Notes: a model not told the origin generated them from the letters alone. Counted from the first letter of the stretch, positions 34,072 through 44,258 are shown. The stretch is DNA of 64,000 bases from Nocardia niigatensis NBRC 100131 (GCF_000308655.1 NZ_BAGC01000061.1:60541-124540); one strand, 5' to 3'. A program made the numbers and translations.

Positions 34072-35313
34072 TCAGCGACCGCCGACGGGCTGGGGCGGGA
34101 GCGGGGTGGCCGAGATCTGGTTCTTCGGCTCGCCCTGGAGCGCCGAGAGGCCCTTCCAGGTCTCCCAGTCGATGGTCCAGTCGTAGATGTCGCCGTCGGC
34201 GGCGGAGAGCTGGATGCGGGTGCCGGTGACCTCGACCGGATCGCCGTAGAGGGCGGTCGGGAAGTACGCCTGAGCGTCGGTCGGGTTGAGGTTGATGCAC
34301 CCGTTGGTGACGTTCGAATTGCCCTGGGCGGACACCGATTCCGGATTGGCGTGGATGAACTCGCCATTGTTGGAGATGCGCACGGCCCAGCGTTCCCGCA
34401 CGTTCGTGTAGAACGGCGGGTTGGACATCATGAAGTCCTCGTACTTCTCGGTCACCACGTGGATGCCGGAGCGCGTGACATTGCGGTCCTGGTTGCCTTC
34501 GCCGTAGCTGCAGGCGAAGTCGAAGACGGTCTGCCCGTCCCGCACCACCTGGACGCGGTGGGTGGGGGCCGATGCCTTCACGATCTGCGAACGGCCGATG
34601 CGGAAGTCGGAGGTGAGGTCGGAGTCGCCGAACAGACCGCTGCCCATGTCCAGGCCGTAGAGCTTGGCGCCCACGTGGACGGTGGTGCCGGGCTGCCAGT
34701 ACTCGCGCGGCCGCCAGTGCACCCGGGAGCCGCCGTTCTCGTCCTGGAGCCACGCCCACGAACCCTCGGTGGCCGGGGTGGCGGTGACGACGAGCGCCTT
34801 CTCCACCGCCTCCTTGTTCTCGACGTGCCCCTTGAACTGGAGCATGATCGGCGCGGCGATGCCGACCTCCTGGCCGTCACCGATATTGATGGTGGCGGGC
34901 GCCGTGGTCTTGGGGCTGATGGTGGTGAACTTGCCGTCGATGGCGACCGGCTTGTTGTCGGTGCCGACGGCGGTGCCGGACCAGGTGTAGGTGGCGCCGT
35001 AGCCGAGCGGCTCGTTCACTGTGAATTTGCTGCGAGTGGCATCGAAGGTGCCGGTTACCTGCTTGCCGTTGGAATTGGTCAGCGCCAACTGATCGATGCG
35101 GCCATTGGTGACGGTCGCCGACACCGCGGTCGTCGGGTTGACATTGTCGGTGCCATTACCCGGTTCCAGCTTGACGGAAGCGACCGGCGCGGCCGGCTGC
35201 GCGGGGCCGCCACCACCCTTGTTCGACGACGAACACGCCGCCGCGATCACGGCCGTCGACGCCACCAGTGCGGCCCGCATGGCCGACCGGCGGGACAGTC
35301 CTCGATTTCTCAC
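34072..35313 (-). CDS. L,D-transpeptidase lipoprotein (LprQ-like)
   Basis: 413-aa cell-wall enzyme making 3-3 cross-links in peptidoglycan. Lipobox VIAAAC followed by SSSNKGGG (lipid-anchored), two Ig-like domains (residues about 50-250), and the YkuD catalytic domain with FIHANPESVSA and the catalytic Cys in VTNGCINLNP (H-x...NGC-x-N signature). GTG at 35313 gives the usual signal peptide length; further upstream codons are open but unsupported. Located next to murB as in mycobacteria (Rv0483/Rv0482), on the same strand. Confidence 0.93.
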   Translation of the reverse strand: MRNRGLSRRSAMRAALVASTAVIAAACSSSNKGGGGPAQPAAPVASVKLEPGNGTDNVNPTTAVSATVTNGRIDQLALTNSNGKQVTGTFDATRSKFTVNEPLGYGATYTWSGTAVGTDNKPVAIDGKFTTISPKTTAPATINIGDGQEVGIAAPIMLQFKGHVENKEAVEKALVVTATPATEGSWAWLQDENGGSRVHWRPREYWQPGTTVHVGAKLYGLDMGSGLFGDSDLTSDFRIGRSQIVKASAPTHRVQVVRDGQTVFDFACSYGEGNQDRNVTRSGIHVVTEKYEDFMMSNPPFYTNVRERWAVRISNNGEFIHANPESVSAQGNSNVTNGCINLNPTDAQAYFPTALYGDPVEVTGTRIQLSAADGDIYDWTIDWETWKGLSALQGEPKNQISATPLPPQPVGGR

Positions 35314-35377
35314 TTGCTCGACCCTACCCCCGCAAACCGTGTATCCCGGACGCTGAATTGGTGGCACAAGCCACTCG

Positions 35378-36493
<1,116 letters not shown>

Positions 36494-36513
36494 AGACGGT
36501 AGCCTGTCGGACC

Positions 36514-36999
36514 ATGGCGACACCTCTGGCCTTCACTGCGCACTCCACACATACCATGGCCGCCGTGCGCGCGGCGTTCGCCGACGAGCAGTACTGGAAG
36601 GACCGCATCGAGACCGTCGGCGGGCCCAATGCCCGCATCGAGAACCTGATCATCAGCGGTGAGCAGGTGTGCGTCGAGATGGTGCAGACGATTCCGGCCG
36701 CGGACCTGCCCGCGCAGATCACCGCGATCAAGCCCGACGGCCTGACCATTCCTCGCACCGAGACCTGGCACGGCGCCGGCGGCACCGTCGAGGCCCGCGT
36801 GGACGGCGCGCCCGCGACCGTCAACGGCACCCTGACCGTCACCGACAACGGCTCCGGCTCCACCTTCGTGGTGGACGGGAGCATCGACGTGAAGATCCCG
36901 CTGTTCGGAAAGAAGATCGAGGCCGCCATCCAGCAGCACCTCACCGAACTGCTGGAGCGTGAGGCCGAGTTCACCCACACCTGGCTGAGTTCGCATTGA
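36514..36999 (+). CDS. DUF2505 family protein, first
   Basis: 161-aa protein of the DUF2505 group, a START/SRPBCC-like lipid-binding fold (FTAHSTHTMAAVRAAFADEQYW at the N-terminus, SGEQVCVEMVQTIP strands, and KIEAAIQQHLTELLEREAEF C-terminal helix). Ligand unknown. ATG start; no clear ribosome site, consistent with a leaderless transcript. Head-to-head with murB. Confidence 0.86.
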   Translation: MATPLAFTAHSTHTMAAVRAAFADEQYWKDRIETVGGPNARIENLIISGEQVCVEMVQTIPAADLPAQITAIKPDGLTIPRTETWHGAGGTVEARVDGAPATVNGTLTVTDNGSGSTFVVDGSIDVKIPLFGKKIEAAIQQHLTELLEREAEFTHTWLSSH

Positions 37000-37074
37000 T
37001 CGGCCCGGCCCGGTTGCGACGACCCGCCCGAAGTTTCCGCTGACCGGGGTCGCCCGGCAGTAACCTGAGCGATC

Positions 37075-37590
37075 GTGGCCCGCCGACTCGACTACTCCGC
37101 CCGTTATCCGCTGCACACCACGAACGAGGTGTATGCCGCGATGATGAGCCGCGAACACTGGGATGCCCGCATCGAGGAACTGCGCAAGCACTCCCCGAAC
37201 GACATCGTCAGCCTCGACGCCGGCGACCACGGCATCACGGTCGAACTGCGGCACGTGCTCCCCCGCGACGCCCTCCCCGACATGGCGCAGATGGTCGTGC
37301 ACCGGGACATGGTGATCACCCGCCGGGAATCCTACGGCCCCTACGGACCCGAGGTGACCGGCGAGTACACCGCCGAAATCCCCAACAGCCCAGGCACTCT
37401 CGGCGGCACCATGCGCTTGTTCCCCACCGAGACCGGCTGCACGCTGCGCACCTCCTCGCGGGCCCAGGTCCACCTTCCGTTCCTCGGGCGCAGGCTCGAA
37501 CAGCTCATGCTGGTCAACCTGGTGGACCTGTTCCGCGCCGAAGCCGAGGTGACGAAAATTTGGCTGGATCAGCAGTACCCCGTCGGGTAG
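37075..37590 (+). CDS. DUF2505 family protein, second
   Basis: 171-aa paralogue of the previous gene: YPLHTTNEVYAAMMSREHWD, ELRHVLPRDALPDMAQMVVH, and C-terminal RLEQLMLVNLVDLFRAEAEV. GTG start. Separate from the first copy by 75 bp. Its 3' end overlaps the start of the methyltransferase gene by 31 bp, suggesting those two are translated together. Confidence 0.85.
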   Translation: MARRLDYSARYPLHTTNEVYAAMMSREHWDARIEELRKHSPNDIVSLDAGDHGITVELRHVLPRDALPDMAQMVVHRDMVITRRESYGPYGPEVTGEYTAEIPNSPGTLGGTMRLFPTETGCTLRTSSRAQVHLPFLGRRLEQLMLVNLVDLFRAEAEVTKIWLDQQYPVG

Positions 37591-38360
37591 CGAAGCCGAT
37601 CGGCACCATCACCCGCGGCACCACCGGCATCAACCGGCTGCGCCGCGGGGACCGATGGATGACCCACGACCCCCTGGTTGCCGGACGATTGCTGAATGCT
37701 GCGGATCCGCTCGTGGTGGACCTCGGCTACGGTGCCAGCCCCGTCACCACCCTGGAGATGGCCGCCCGTTTGCGGACCGTGCGGCCCGATCTACGGGTGG
37801 TCGGCCTGGAAATCGATCCGGAACGCGTGGTGCCCGGCCGGGACGGGGTGGTGTTCGCGCGCGGCGGTTTCGAGCTCGCGGGCCTGCGCCCCACGCTGGT
37901 GCGCGCCTTCAATGTGCTGCGTCAGTACCCGGAATCCGCTGTGCCCGAAGCCTGGTCGACCATCCAGTCCGGTCTGGCGCCCGACGGCCTCCTGCTCGAC
38001 GGCACCTGCGACGAACTGGGCCGCCGCTGTGCCTGGATCCTCCTCGACCGCACCGCACCGCTGTGTCTGACCCTCGCCTGGGACCCCTTCACCGTCGGCA
38101 CCCCCTCCGACATCGCCGAACGCCTCCCCAAAGCCCTGATCCACCGCAATATCCCCGGTGAACCCATCCACACCCTGCTCACCGCCGCCGACCGCGCCTG
38201 GGCCGTCGCCGCGCCGCTGGCCCCCTACGGCCCCCGCGTCCGCTGGCGGCACGCCGCGAACCTCCTGCGCGCGCAAGGTTTTCCGCTCCACCCCTACCGC
38301 CGCCGCCTTCGCGACAACGTGCTGACCGTCCCCTGGTCGGCCGTCGCGCCCCTGCCCTGA
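37560..38360 (+). CDS. Class I SAM-dependent methyltransferase-like protein
   Basis: 266 aa. The SAM motif I is LVVDLGYGASPVTTLEMAA, then VVGLEIDPERV (motif II), FNVLRQYPES and GLLLDGTCDELGRRCAW. The N-terminal TRGTTGINRLRRGDRWMTHD looks conserved and lies upstream of the first ATG, so the true start is taken as the TTG at 37560, which has GAGG 11 bases upstream; the only other in-frame start (ATG at 37659) would remove it. Overlaps the DUF2505 gene. Substrate unknown. Confidence 0.78.
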   Translation: MAGSAVPRRVAKPIGTITRGTTGINRLRRGDRWMTHDPLVAGRLLNAADPLVVDLGYGASPVTTLEMAARLRTVRPDLRVVGLEIDPERVVPGRDGVVFARGGFELAGLRPTLVRAFNVLRQYPESAVPEAWSTIQSGLAPDGLLLDGTCDELGRRCAWILLDRTAPLCLTLAWDPFTVGTPSDIAERLPKALIHRNIPGEPIHTLLTAADRAWAVAAPLAPYGPRVRWRHAANLLRAQGFPLHPYRRRLRDNVLTVPWSAVAPLP

Positions 38361-38379
38361 GCGGGTCGCACGCGGATCA

Positions 38380-39870
38380 TCAGAGCTTGTGGAACAGCTC
38401 TCGCACGGTTCCGGAGACGGCGGCGGGGGCGAGCAGGGAACGCGGGGCGAAGGGCTGACGCCAGAGGCCGCCATGGGCCGCGCCGGTGGTGAAGAGGGCC
38501 TCCGGGTTGGAATTCCGGGGTTCGCCCTCCGCGAACAGATCCGCCACCAGCTTGGCCGCCAGCAGCGTGCGGGCGGTGGCGGGGTCGAAGACCTCGATGC
38601 CGAAATGCGAGGCGGCGCGGTAGGCCACGGTGCGCCACGGGTATTCTCGGGCCACGCTGCGAGTCCAGGCCGGCGGGGCGACCGTGAAGGATACGGTGTG
38701 ACCCGCCGAGCCGGCCAGCACCGCCCGCCAGCGCGGGAACCGTTGGGCCAGGGCGTAATCCGGCCCTGCCAGGGCGGGAAGATTGTCGAACAGCCCCCAC
38801 GCGCCGCCCTCGGAGTCGAAGATCGGGCGCGTGTAATTGAGCCGGTACAGCGAGTGCGGCGCCACCCGATGCAGCAGATCCTGAGCATTGCCGCGGAAAC
38901 CCCGCTGCGCCAGCCGATCCCGGGCCGCGGCCACCACGGAGGCGGGCACCGCGTAGGTGTCGGTCGGCGAGCCGAGCAACGCGAGCGCGGCCTCGGAGCG
39001 ATGCCGCAGCAGCGTTTCGGCGAGCACATCGGACGCCGCCGCCAGCCGGACACCGGCCGACCCGGGCAGCCCGGCGTACAGCCCCAGCACCGGGCGGACG
39101 TCACCACTGTGCGCGGTGATCCAGCGGGCCAGCGCCGGAAAGCCGCGGGAGATGTCCACGCCGGGTTCGCCGTCCGCGACCGGGAACGTCATGACCCCGG
39201 CCCCGGCCTTCGCGACCGCGCGCAACCGGTCCCAGCGCGCCCGGCCCGGCCGATCCACCGCGAGCACGTCCGCGCCCCATCCCAGCAGCGGCCGCAGCGG
39301 CCCGAGCTCTGCGTCCGCGCCGGTGACGGTCACCCGGAAACCGGGCAGCGACAACCACTCCGGATGATCGATGACCCGTTCGATCGCCGCCACGAAGTCG
39401 GCTTCCAGAATCCCGCGGGTCTGCCATTCGGCCAGTCGCAGCCGCAGCGCGTCCTCGGCCAGCAGCAGCCCGCGCCACGGCACCTCGAGCCGGTTCACCG
39501 CCGCGGCCTCGCCCGGCGTCGCCGCGGTCTCCAGGACCGTCCCTTCGGCCGCTGCATCCACGTCGACGGTGTCCAGTGCCGCCACCGTGCGCCCGGCCGT
39601 GAACCGCAGCATGTGACGCGCCGAGGCCAGCCCCGCCCCGGCCATGCCGATCGAGACCTCCGGCGCACCGATGGCCAGCGCCGTCATGCCCCGGAAGACC
39701 CGGTGGTAGCCGTGCCGCCAGTCCCGGCAGGTCTCCACCGACTGCGCCAGATCGGCATCGTAGGGGCGGATCGCGTCGGCGACCACGGCCGCCGAGAACA
39801 TGTCCGCGATACGCTCGGGCGGGCCCGGCGGAAACACCAGATCCCACACGCCAGCACCGCCCGTCGCCAT
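38380..39870 (-). CDS. Conserved protein of unknown function, 496 aa
   Basis: I do not recognise the family. Visible features: starts MATGGAGVWDLVFPPGPPER, then an all-helical N-terminal third, a possible nucleotide-type segment RVTVTGADAELGPLRPLLGW followed by DVLAVDRPG (Rossmann-like beta-alpha-beta), SAGVRLAAASDVLAETLL, and a C-terminal ALFTTGAAHGGLWRQPFA. No signal peptide; a few hydrophobic helices too weak for membrane spans. ATG at 39870 with AGGGTGA upstream. Codon use is like its neighbours, so it is native. Probably a soluble enzyme with a dinucleotide site. Confidence 0.75.
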   Translation of the reverse strand: MATGGAGVWDLVFPPGPPERIADMFSAAVVADAIRPYDADLAQSVETCRDWRHGYHRVFRGMTALAIGAPEVSIGMAGAGLASARHMLRFTAGRTVAALDTVDVDAAAEGTVLETAATPGEAAAVNRLEVPWRGLLLAEDALRLRLAEWQTRGILEADFVAAIERVIDHPEWLSLPGFRVTVTGADAELGPLRPLLGWGADVLAVDRPGRARWDRLRAVAKAGAGVMTFPVADGEPGVDISRGFPALARWITAHSGDVRPVLGLYAGLPGSAGVRLAAASDVLAETLLRHRSEAALALLGSPTDTYAVPASVVAAARDRLAQRGFRGNAQDLLHRVAPHSLYRLNYTRPIFDSEGGAWGLFDNLPALAGPDYALAQRFPRWRAVLAGSAGHTVSFTVAPPAWTRSVAREYPWRTVAYRAASHFGIEVFDPATARTLLAAKLVADLFAEGEPRNSNPEALFTTGAAHGGLWRQPFAPRSLLAPAAVSGTVRELFHKL

Positions 39871-39953
39871 GGACAGTCACCCTGCCACGAAATGGGCGTC
39901 CGCAAAACTCGAGGCGCGCACGTCGAAATTCGGAAGCGCGCACCTCGCGGCCC

Positions 39954-40571
39954 CTAACGTGGGTCCTCCTGGGCGCGAGTGAGGGCGCGATGCAGCCGGG
40001 CCGCCGTGGCCGGATCCAGAGCGGCACTGGCGGAACGAATTTCGGCGCGGGCGCAGCGGTGGATGGCGACGGCGTCGGCCACCACCTCGTCCAGCGCGGC
40101 CTGCCCGATGCCGGCCTCGGCCAGATCCAGCACGGTCCGCAGCGGCGTGGTCACCAGGAAGGCCCCCGCCGACTCCACATCCTTGCGGGCGAAACTGCGC
40201 CGCAGCACCACCAGCCGCGGCGACAGCGGAAACCGCCCGACCCGCGCCGACAGGTGCACGAAGCGCGGCCGCAACCGTCCCAGACCGTGCAGTTCCGCGG
40301 CGCTGTGGTGCGAGACCGCCGCGGCCCCGTCGAACCAGGCCGACCACATGGCGTACTCGTCGAGCGGCCCGTCCGGCCAATCGGCCATCCGCAGCAACCC
40401 CACCCCCGAGCGCAGAATGCTGCCATCCCGCATCCCGTCGCGAATCCGGACCTCGCATCCGGTACGCAGCACCTGACGGGTGGTGAAATACCCGGCGTGC
40501 CGCGCGGCCAGCTCCCGCAACGCGCGCCATCCGTACTCCGGATCGGGCTCCGGTGCCGCGTTCCCAGCCAT
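39954..40571 (-). CDS. AbiEi-like antitoxin-domain protein, orphan
   Basis: 205 aa. N-terminal winged-helix-like segment LRELAARHAGYFTTRQVL followed by VRIRDGMRDGSILRSG, as in the type IV antitoxin AbiEi domain, then a C-terminal part with SHHSAAELHGL and TPLRTVLDLAEAG characteristic of stand-alone actinobacterial AbiEi-like genes. No AbiEii nucleotidyltransferase toxin adjoins, so it is an orphan transcriptional regulator or a decayed toxin-antitoxin module. ATG at 40571 chosen by fit; longer N-terminal readings lack conserved residues. Confidence 0.8.
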   Translation of the reverse strand: MAGNAAPEPDPEYGWRALRELAARHAGYFTTRQVLRTGCEVRIRDGMRDGSILRSGVGLLRMADWPDGPLDEYAMWSAWFDGAAAVSHHSAAELHGLGRLRPRFVHLSARVGRFPLSPRLVVLRRSFARKDVESAGAFLVTTPLRTVLDLAEAGIGQAALDEVVADAVAIHRCARAEIRSASAALDPATAARLHRALTRAQEDPR

Positions 40572-40681
40572 GACATTCAGAATAAGCCGACCCCTGTGCG
40601 TTATGTCACAATCCACGCCTGTGAGCCGACACCTCACAGGAAGCACAGAGCCCACTCAGAAACCTCGTGAAGAATCGCCCC

Positions 40682-41863
40682 ATGAGTTCGGAACCCAGCT
40701 CGGACGACGCGACCAAGCGCGACGCCACCGCCGCGCAACAGAGCGAACCTGCAGCGCGACGGGGCGATCCCGTCGGGCAGCCGGTCGACTTCGGAAAACC
40801 GGACAGCACGCCCACCGAGGTCCTGGGCGCGCGGCCCGACGCCGCGACCCAGGCGTTCGACGGCTCGGGCGACCCCGCCGTCTGGTGGAACAACGCCACC
40901 GCCCCGCACGGCGACCCGCCCACCACCGATCTCGGCGGACAGGCCACCCAGGTGCTGCACCCGGGCGAGGCGGCCTACGCCGCCAGCGCGAACGCCGCGT
41001 CGGGCCGCTCCACCGGACCGACCGCGACCCAGGTGCTGCCCGGCCGCCCCGGCGACACCTCGGGCCCGATCCCGCAGCCCGGCGGCGCGCCGCCGCCAGG
41101 CACGCCCCCGCCGCCGATGAATGTCGGTGGCGGACACGGCGGCTCGACCGGCAAGCCGCGGAATCGCAAGAAGACCCTGCTCATCGTGGGCATGGTGGCG
41201 GCGCTGCTGGTGGTGGGCGGCCTGGGCGGCGGCGAGGCCTACGCCCGCAACAAGGTCGAGAACTGCATCAGTTCACAGTTCCAGGCCCAGATGGGCTCCA
41301 AGATCGATGTGTCGTTCGGCTGGAAACCGGTGCTGCTCACCATGTTCGACCACAAGGTCGGCTCGGTGACCGTGGACAGCGACGACTCCAAGTTCGGCCC
41401 GGCGCAGGGCATGGTCGTGCACGCCAACTTCAAGGACGTCGAAATGTCCGACAGCGGCCAGCAGGCCACCGTCGGCAGCTCCACCGCCGACGTCACCTGG
41501 AGCACCGACGGCATGACGAAGACGCTGGGCGGCCTGGTTTCCGGCACCACCGCCGATCCGGGCTCCGGCACGCTGAGCTTCGCGGTACTGGGCGGCCTGG
41601 CCCAATTGCAGGTCAAGCCAAAGATTGTCGACGGCAAGATCGAGGTCGAGACCGTGCAGGCCTCACTGCTCGGCTTCGGCCTGCCCACCGATCTGGTCTC
41701 GGGCATCGTGGATCTCATGACCCAGAGCCTGCAGAGCTATCCGATGGGATTGCAGCCCACCAAGCTCGAGGTCACGAGCAACGGCCTGCACGTCGCACTG
41801 CAGGGCGGGCACGCCGAGCTGAAGGCGGATCCGAACCAGCAGCAGCAACCGATCAACTGCTAG
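40682..41863 (+). CDS. LmeA-like envelope lipid-binding protein (DUF2993)
   Basis: About 393 aa. The first 160 residues are disordered and Pro/Gly/Thr-rich (two TATQVL segments, PPPGTPPPP), then a single membrane helix after a basic patch (KPRNRKKTLLIVGMVAALLV), and a periplasmic DUF2993/tubular lipid-binding domain (NCISSQFQAQMGSKIDVSFG ... GLQPTKLEVTSNGLHVALQG). In mycobacteria the family includes LmeA, needed for lipomannan elongation. An in-frame GTG at 40667 is also possible; neither start has a clear ribosome site. Stop is TAG inside CTAG at 41860-41863, shared with deoC in reverse. Confidence 0.86.
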   Translation: MSSEPSSDDATKRDATAAQQSEPAARRGDPVGQPVDFGKPDSTPTEVLGARPDAATQAFDGSGDPAVWWNNATAPHGDPPTTDLGGQATQVLHPGEAAYAASANAASGRSTGPTATQVLPGRPGDTSGPIPQPGGAPPPGTPPPPMNVGGGHGGSTGKPRNRKKTLLIVGMVAALLVVGGLGGGEAYARNKVENCISSQFQAQMGSKIDVSFGWKPVLLTMFDHKVGSVTVDSDDSKFGPAQGMVVHANFKDVEMSDSGQQATVGSSTADVTWSTDGMTKTLGGLVSGTTADPGSGTLSFAVLGGLAQLQVKPKIVDGKIEVETVQASLLGFGLPTDLVSGIVDLMTQSLQSYPMGLQPTKLEVTSNGLHVALQGGHAELKADPNQQQQPINC

Positions 41864-42519
41864 ATCGGAAAGCCTTCCAGCACTTCACGAGACCGCGATA
41901 ATCCCAGCCGCGTGGCGCCGGCGGCGATCAACTCCGCCGCCTGCGCCGCGCTCCGGATACCGCCGCTGGCCTTCACCCCGAGCCGTCCGCCGACGGTCTC
42001 CGCCATCAGCCCCACGGCATGCGCGCTCGCACCGCCCGCGGGATGGAATCCGGTGGAGGTCTTCACGAAATCCGCGCCCGCCCGCTCCGCGGTACGGCAC
42101 ACCTCGACAATGGCTTCGTCTGTGAGAGCGGCGGATTCGATGATCACCTTGAGCAGCGCCCGATCTCCGATCGCCTCACGCACCGTGACGATGTCGGCCA
42201 GCACCGCGTTGTAATCGCCGGCCCGCGCCGCGCCGACGTCGATGACCATGTCCACCTCGGCCGCCCCCTGGTCCACCGCCAGCCGTGCCTCGGCCCCCTT
42301 CACCAGCGAATGATGTTTGCCGGACGGGAAACCCGCGACCGTGGCCACCACCAGGCCCGGCGCGCGCACCGGCAGCATGGACGGCGACACGCAGATCGCG
42401 AACACCCCCAGCTCGCGGGCCTCGTCCACGAGCGCGGTCACCTCGGCGGGCGTGGCCTCGGGCGAGAGCAGGGTGTGATCGATCATCGCCGCCACGTCAC
42501 GACGGGAAATCTGTGCCAT
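41860..42519 (-). CDS. deoC: Deoxyribose-phosphate aldolase
   Basis: Cleaves 2-deoxyribose-5-phosphate to glyceraldehyde-3-phosphate and acetaldehyde in deoxynucleoside catabolism. 219-aa TIM barrel with MIDHTLLSPEATPAEVTAL, VATVAGFPSGKH, LKVIIESAALTDEAI (Lys of the active site), ADFVKTSTGFHPAGGASAHA (Schiff-base Lys) and LGVKASGGIRS. ATG at 42519 taken as start; a GTG six codons upstream is possible. Ends in TAG within CTAG overlapping the LmeA-like stop. Confidence 0.95.
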   Translation of the reverse strand: MAQISRRDVAAMIDHTLLSPEATPAEVTALVDEARELGVFAICVSPSMLPVRAPGLVVATVAGFPSGKHHSLVKGAEARLAVDQGAAEVDMVIDVGAARAGDYNAVLADIVTVREAIGDRALLKVIIESAALTDEAIVEVCRTAERAGADFVKTSTGFHPAGGASAHAVGLMAETVGGRLGVKASGGIRSAAQAAELIAAGATRLGLSRSREVLEGFPI

Positions 42520-42591
42520 GAGCACCGAGTTTGGCACATGCCCGGCGAATTTCGTTGCGGGCCGCCGCCGCTGTCACGCAGACTTGTAGGC

Positions 42592-43173
42592 GTGCTGATC
42601 CGTCGTGAACGTACCGGCGACGCCGCCGCGATCGACGAGGTGCACCGCAGTGCCTTCGATCGCTCCGCGGATGCCGACGGTGACCTCCCCGCCTCCCCGC
42701 CCATCGGCGACCCTGTGGAGGTCGGTCTGGTCCACAGCCTTCGCGATGACGGGTCCGCCTGGATCCCGACCCTCTCACTGGTGGCGGAGTTCCACGATCA
42801 GATCGTCGGGCACGTCTGCCTCACCCGCGCCGGCATCGGCCCGTTCCCGGTCCTCGCGCTCGGCCCGATCGGCGTCCGCGCCGACCGGCAGGGCAAGGGC
42901 ATCGGCTCGGCCCTCATGCACGCCGCCCTCGGCGCCGCCGACGCCCTCGACGAAACGCTGGTCGGCCTGGTCGGCAGCCTCGAGTACTACCCGCGCTTCG
43001 GTTTCGTGCCGGGCACCCGCATGGGCATCATTCCGGACCAGCCGGAGTGGACCACCCACTTCCAGGTCCGCCCGCTCACCGCCTACGAACTCGAGATCAA
43101 GGGCGAATTCCGCTACGCCGACGCCTTCTATACTCCCCCGCCTCCCCGGGACTTCAGCGCACGGCTCGAGTGA
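42592..43173 (+). CDS. GNAT family N-acetyltransferase
   Basis: 193 aa. Acetyl-CoA motif A is in RADRQGKGIGSALMHAALGA, preceded by LALGPIGV, followed by GLVGSLEYYPRFGFVPGTRM (motif B with the aromatic). Likely acetylates a small molecule or amino group. GTG at 42592 directly after TTGTAGGC; weak ribosome site, perhaps leaderless. The C-terminal PPPRDFSARLE and stop are encoded inside copy E of the dispersed repeat. Confidence 0.87.
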   Translation: MLIRRERTGDAAAIDEVHRSAFDRSADADGDLPASPPIGDPVEVGLVHSLRDDGSAWIPTLSLVAEFHDQIVGHVCLTRAGIGPFPVLALGPIGVRADRQGKGIGSALMHAALGAADALDETLVGLVGSLEYYPRFGFVPGTRMGIIPDQPEWTTHFQVRPLTAYELEIKGEFRYADAFYTPPPPRDFSARLE

Positions 43174-43262
43174 CGTCGACCGTCGTGCATGAGTGCCGGC
43201 GGTCACGTGCCGAACCAATTTCGGGATTGCCCGACGAGCAACGGTTACGAAATCAGTCCGCA
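43135..43262 (+). repeat. Dispersed ~130-bp repeat, copy E
   Basis: Starts CCCCCGCCTCCCCGGGACTT inside the acetyltransferase gene, passes GAGTGCCGGCGGTCACGTGC and CCGAACCAATTTCGGGATTG, and ends ACGGTTACGAAATCAGTCCG. A short stretch before ACGGTTACG is missing compared with copies B and C. Same orientation as the acetyltransferase gene; lies between it and purU. Confidence 0.85.
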
Positions 43263-43329
43263 CGTCGGCAGTCGAAGGACCGAACCCCCTGCGGTCGATG
43301 GCTCCGACGGTTGCTGGGAAGATTGTCGG

Positions 43330-44211
43330 ATGAGTTCCACCCCGGACGACCGCCGATTCGTGCTCACCCTGGGCTGCCCGGATCGTCCCGGCATCATCGC
43401 CCGCATCACCTCGTTCATCGCCGATTTCGGCGGGTCGATCGTCGAGGCGGGCTATCACTCCGACCTGGAGACCGGGTGGTTCTTCACCCGGCAGGCGCTG
43501 GAGGCCACGACCGTCCCGTTCGATCTGGACGAGCTGCGCACCCGCTTCACCGCCGTCGCCGCCGACCTCGGCCCGGAGACCGACTGGCAGGTGCACGACT
43601 CCGGTGAACGCCGCCGCGCGGTCCTGCTCGTCTCCAAGGACGGCCACTGCCTGCACGACCTGCTCGGCCGGGCCACCAGCGGCGAGCTGCCCGCCACCAT
43701 CGAGGCCGTCATCGGCAATCACCCGGACCTGGCCGGCATGACCGAGGCGCACGGCATCAAGTTCCATCACGTGCCCTTCCCCAAGGACCCGGCCGAGCGC
43801 GGCCCGGCCTTCGAGCAGGTGCGCGACCTGGTCGACGCGCACGACCCGCACGCCGTGGTGCTGGCCCGCTTCATGCAGGTGCTGCCCTCCGAGCTGTGCG
43901 AGCACTGGGCGGGCAAGGCCATCAATATCCACCACAGCTTCCTGCCGTCCTTCGTCGGCGCGCGGCCGTATCACCAGGCCTTCGCCCGCGGCGTCAAGCT
44001 GATCGGCGCGACCTGCCACTACGTCACCGCCGAGCTGGACGCGGGCCCGATCATCGAGCAGGACGTCACCCGCGTCGACCACTCGGACACCGTGCGCGAG
44101 ATGGTCCGCCAGGGTCGCGATATCGAGCGCGTGGTGCTGGCCCGGGGTCTGCGCTGGCATCTCGAGGGCCGGGTGCTCGTGCACGGCCGCCGCACCGTCG
44201 TCTTCGAATAG
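43330..44211 (+). CDS. purU: Formyltetrahydrofolate deformylase
   Basis: Hydrolyses 10-formyl-THF to formate and THF, supplying formate for purine synthesis and balancing one-carbon pools. 293 aa: an N-terminal ACT domain (LTLGCPDRPGIIARITSFIA) and a formyltransferase-like catalytic domain with INIHHSFLPSFVGARPYHQA (Asn-His) and GATCHYVTAELDAGPIIEQD (catalytic Asp). ATG at 43330 begins just before the ACT domain; the frame upstream, through repeat E, is not coding. Confidence 0.96.
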   Translation: MSSTPDDRRFVLTLGCPDRPGIIARITSFIADFGGSIVEAGYHSDLETGWFFTRQALEATTVPFDLDELRTRFTAVAADLGPETDWQVHDSGERRRAVLLVSKDGHCLHDLLGRATSGELPATIEAVIGNHPDLAGMTEAHGIKFHHVPFPKDPAERGPAFEQVRDLVDAHDPHAVVLARFMQVLPSELCEHWAGKAINIHHSFLPSFVGARPYHQAFARGVKLIGATCHYVTAELDAGPIIEQDVTRVDHSDTVREMVRQGRDIERVVLARGLRWHLEGRVLVHGRRTVVFE

Positions 44212-44224
44212 GACCCGAAAAGCG

Positions 44225-44258
44225 AACGCCCGCTCCTGTTTTCACAGGGGCGGGCGTT
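44225..44258. terminator. Bidirectional terminator between purU and hydrolase gene
   Basis: 15-bp stem AACGCCCGCTCCTGT / ACAGGGGCGGGCGTT (one mismatch), loop TTTC. Lies between two convergent genes; TTCTC follows rightward and CGCTTTTC leftward, so it can serve both. Confidence 0.85.

Noticed and set aside
43189..43329. N-terminal extension of purU through the repeat
   Set aside because: It would translate repeat copy E; the conserved ACT domain starts just after the ATG at 43330.
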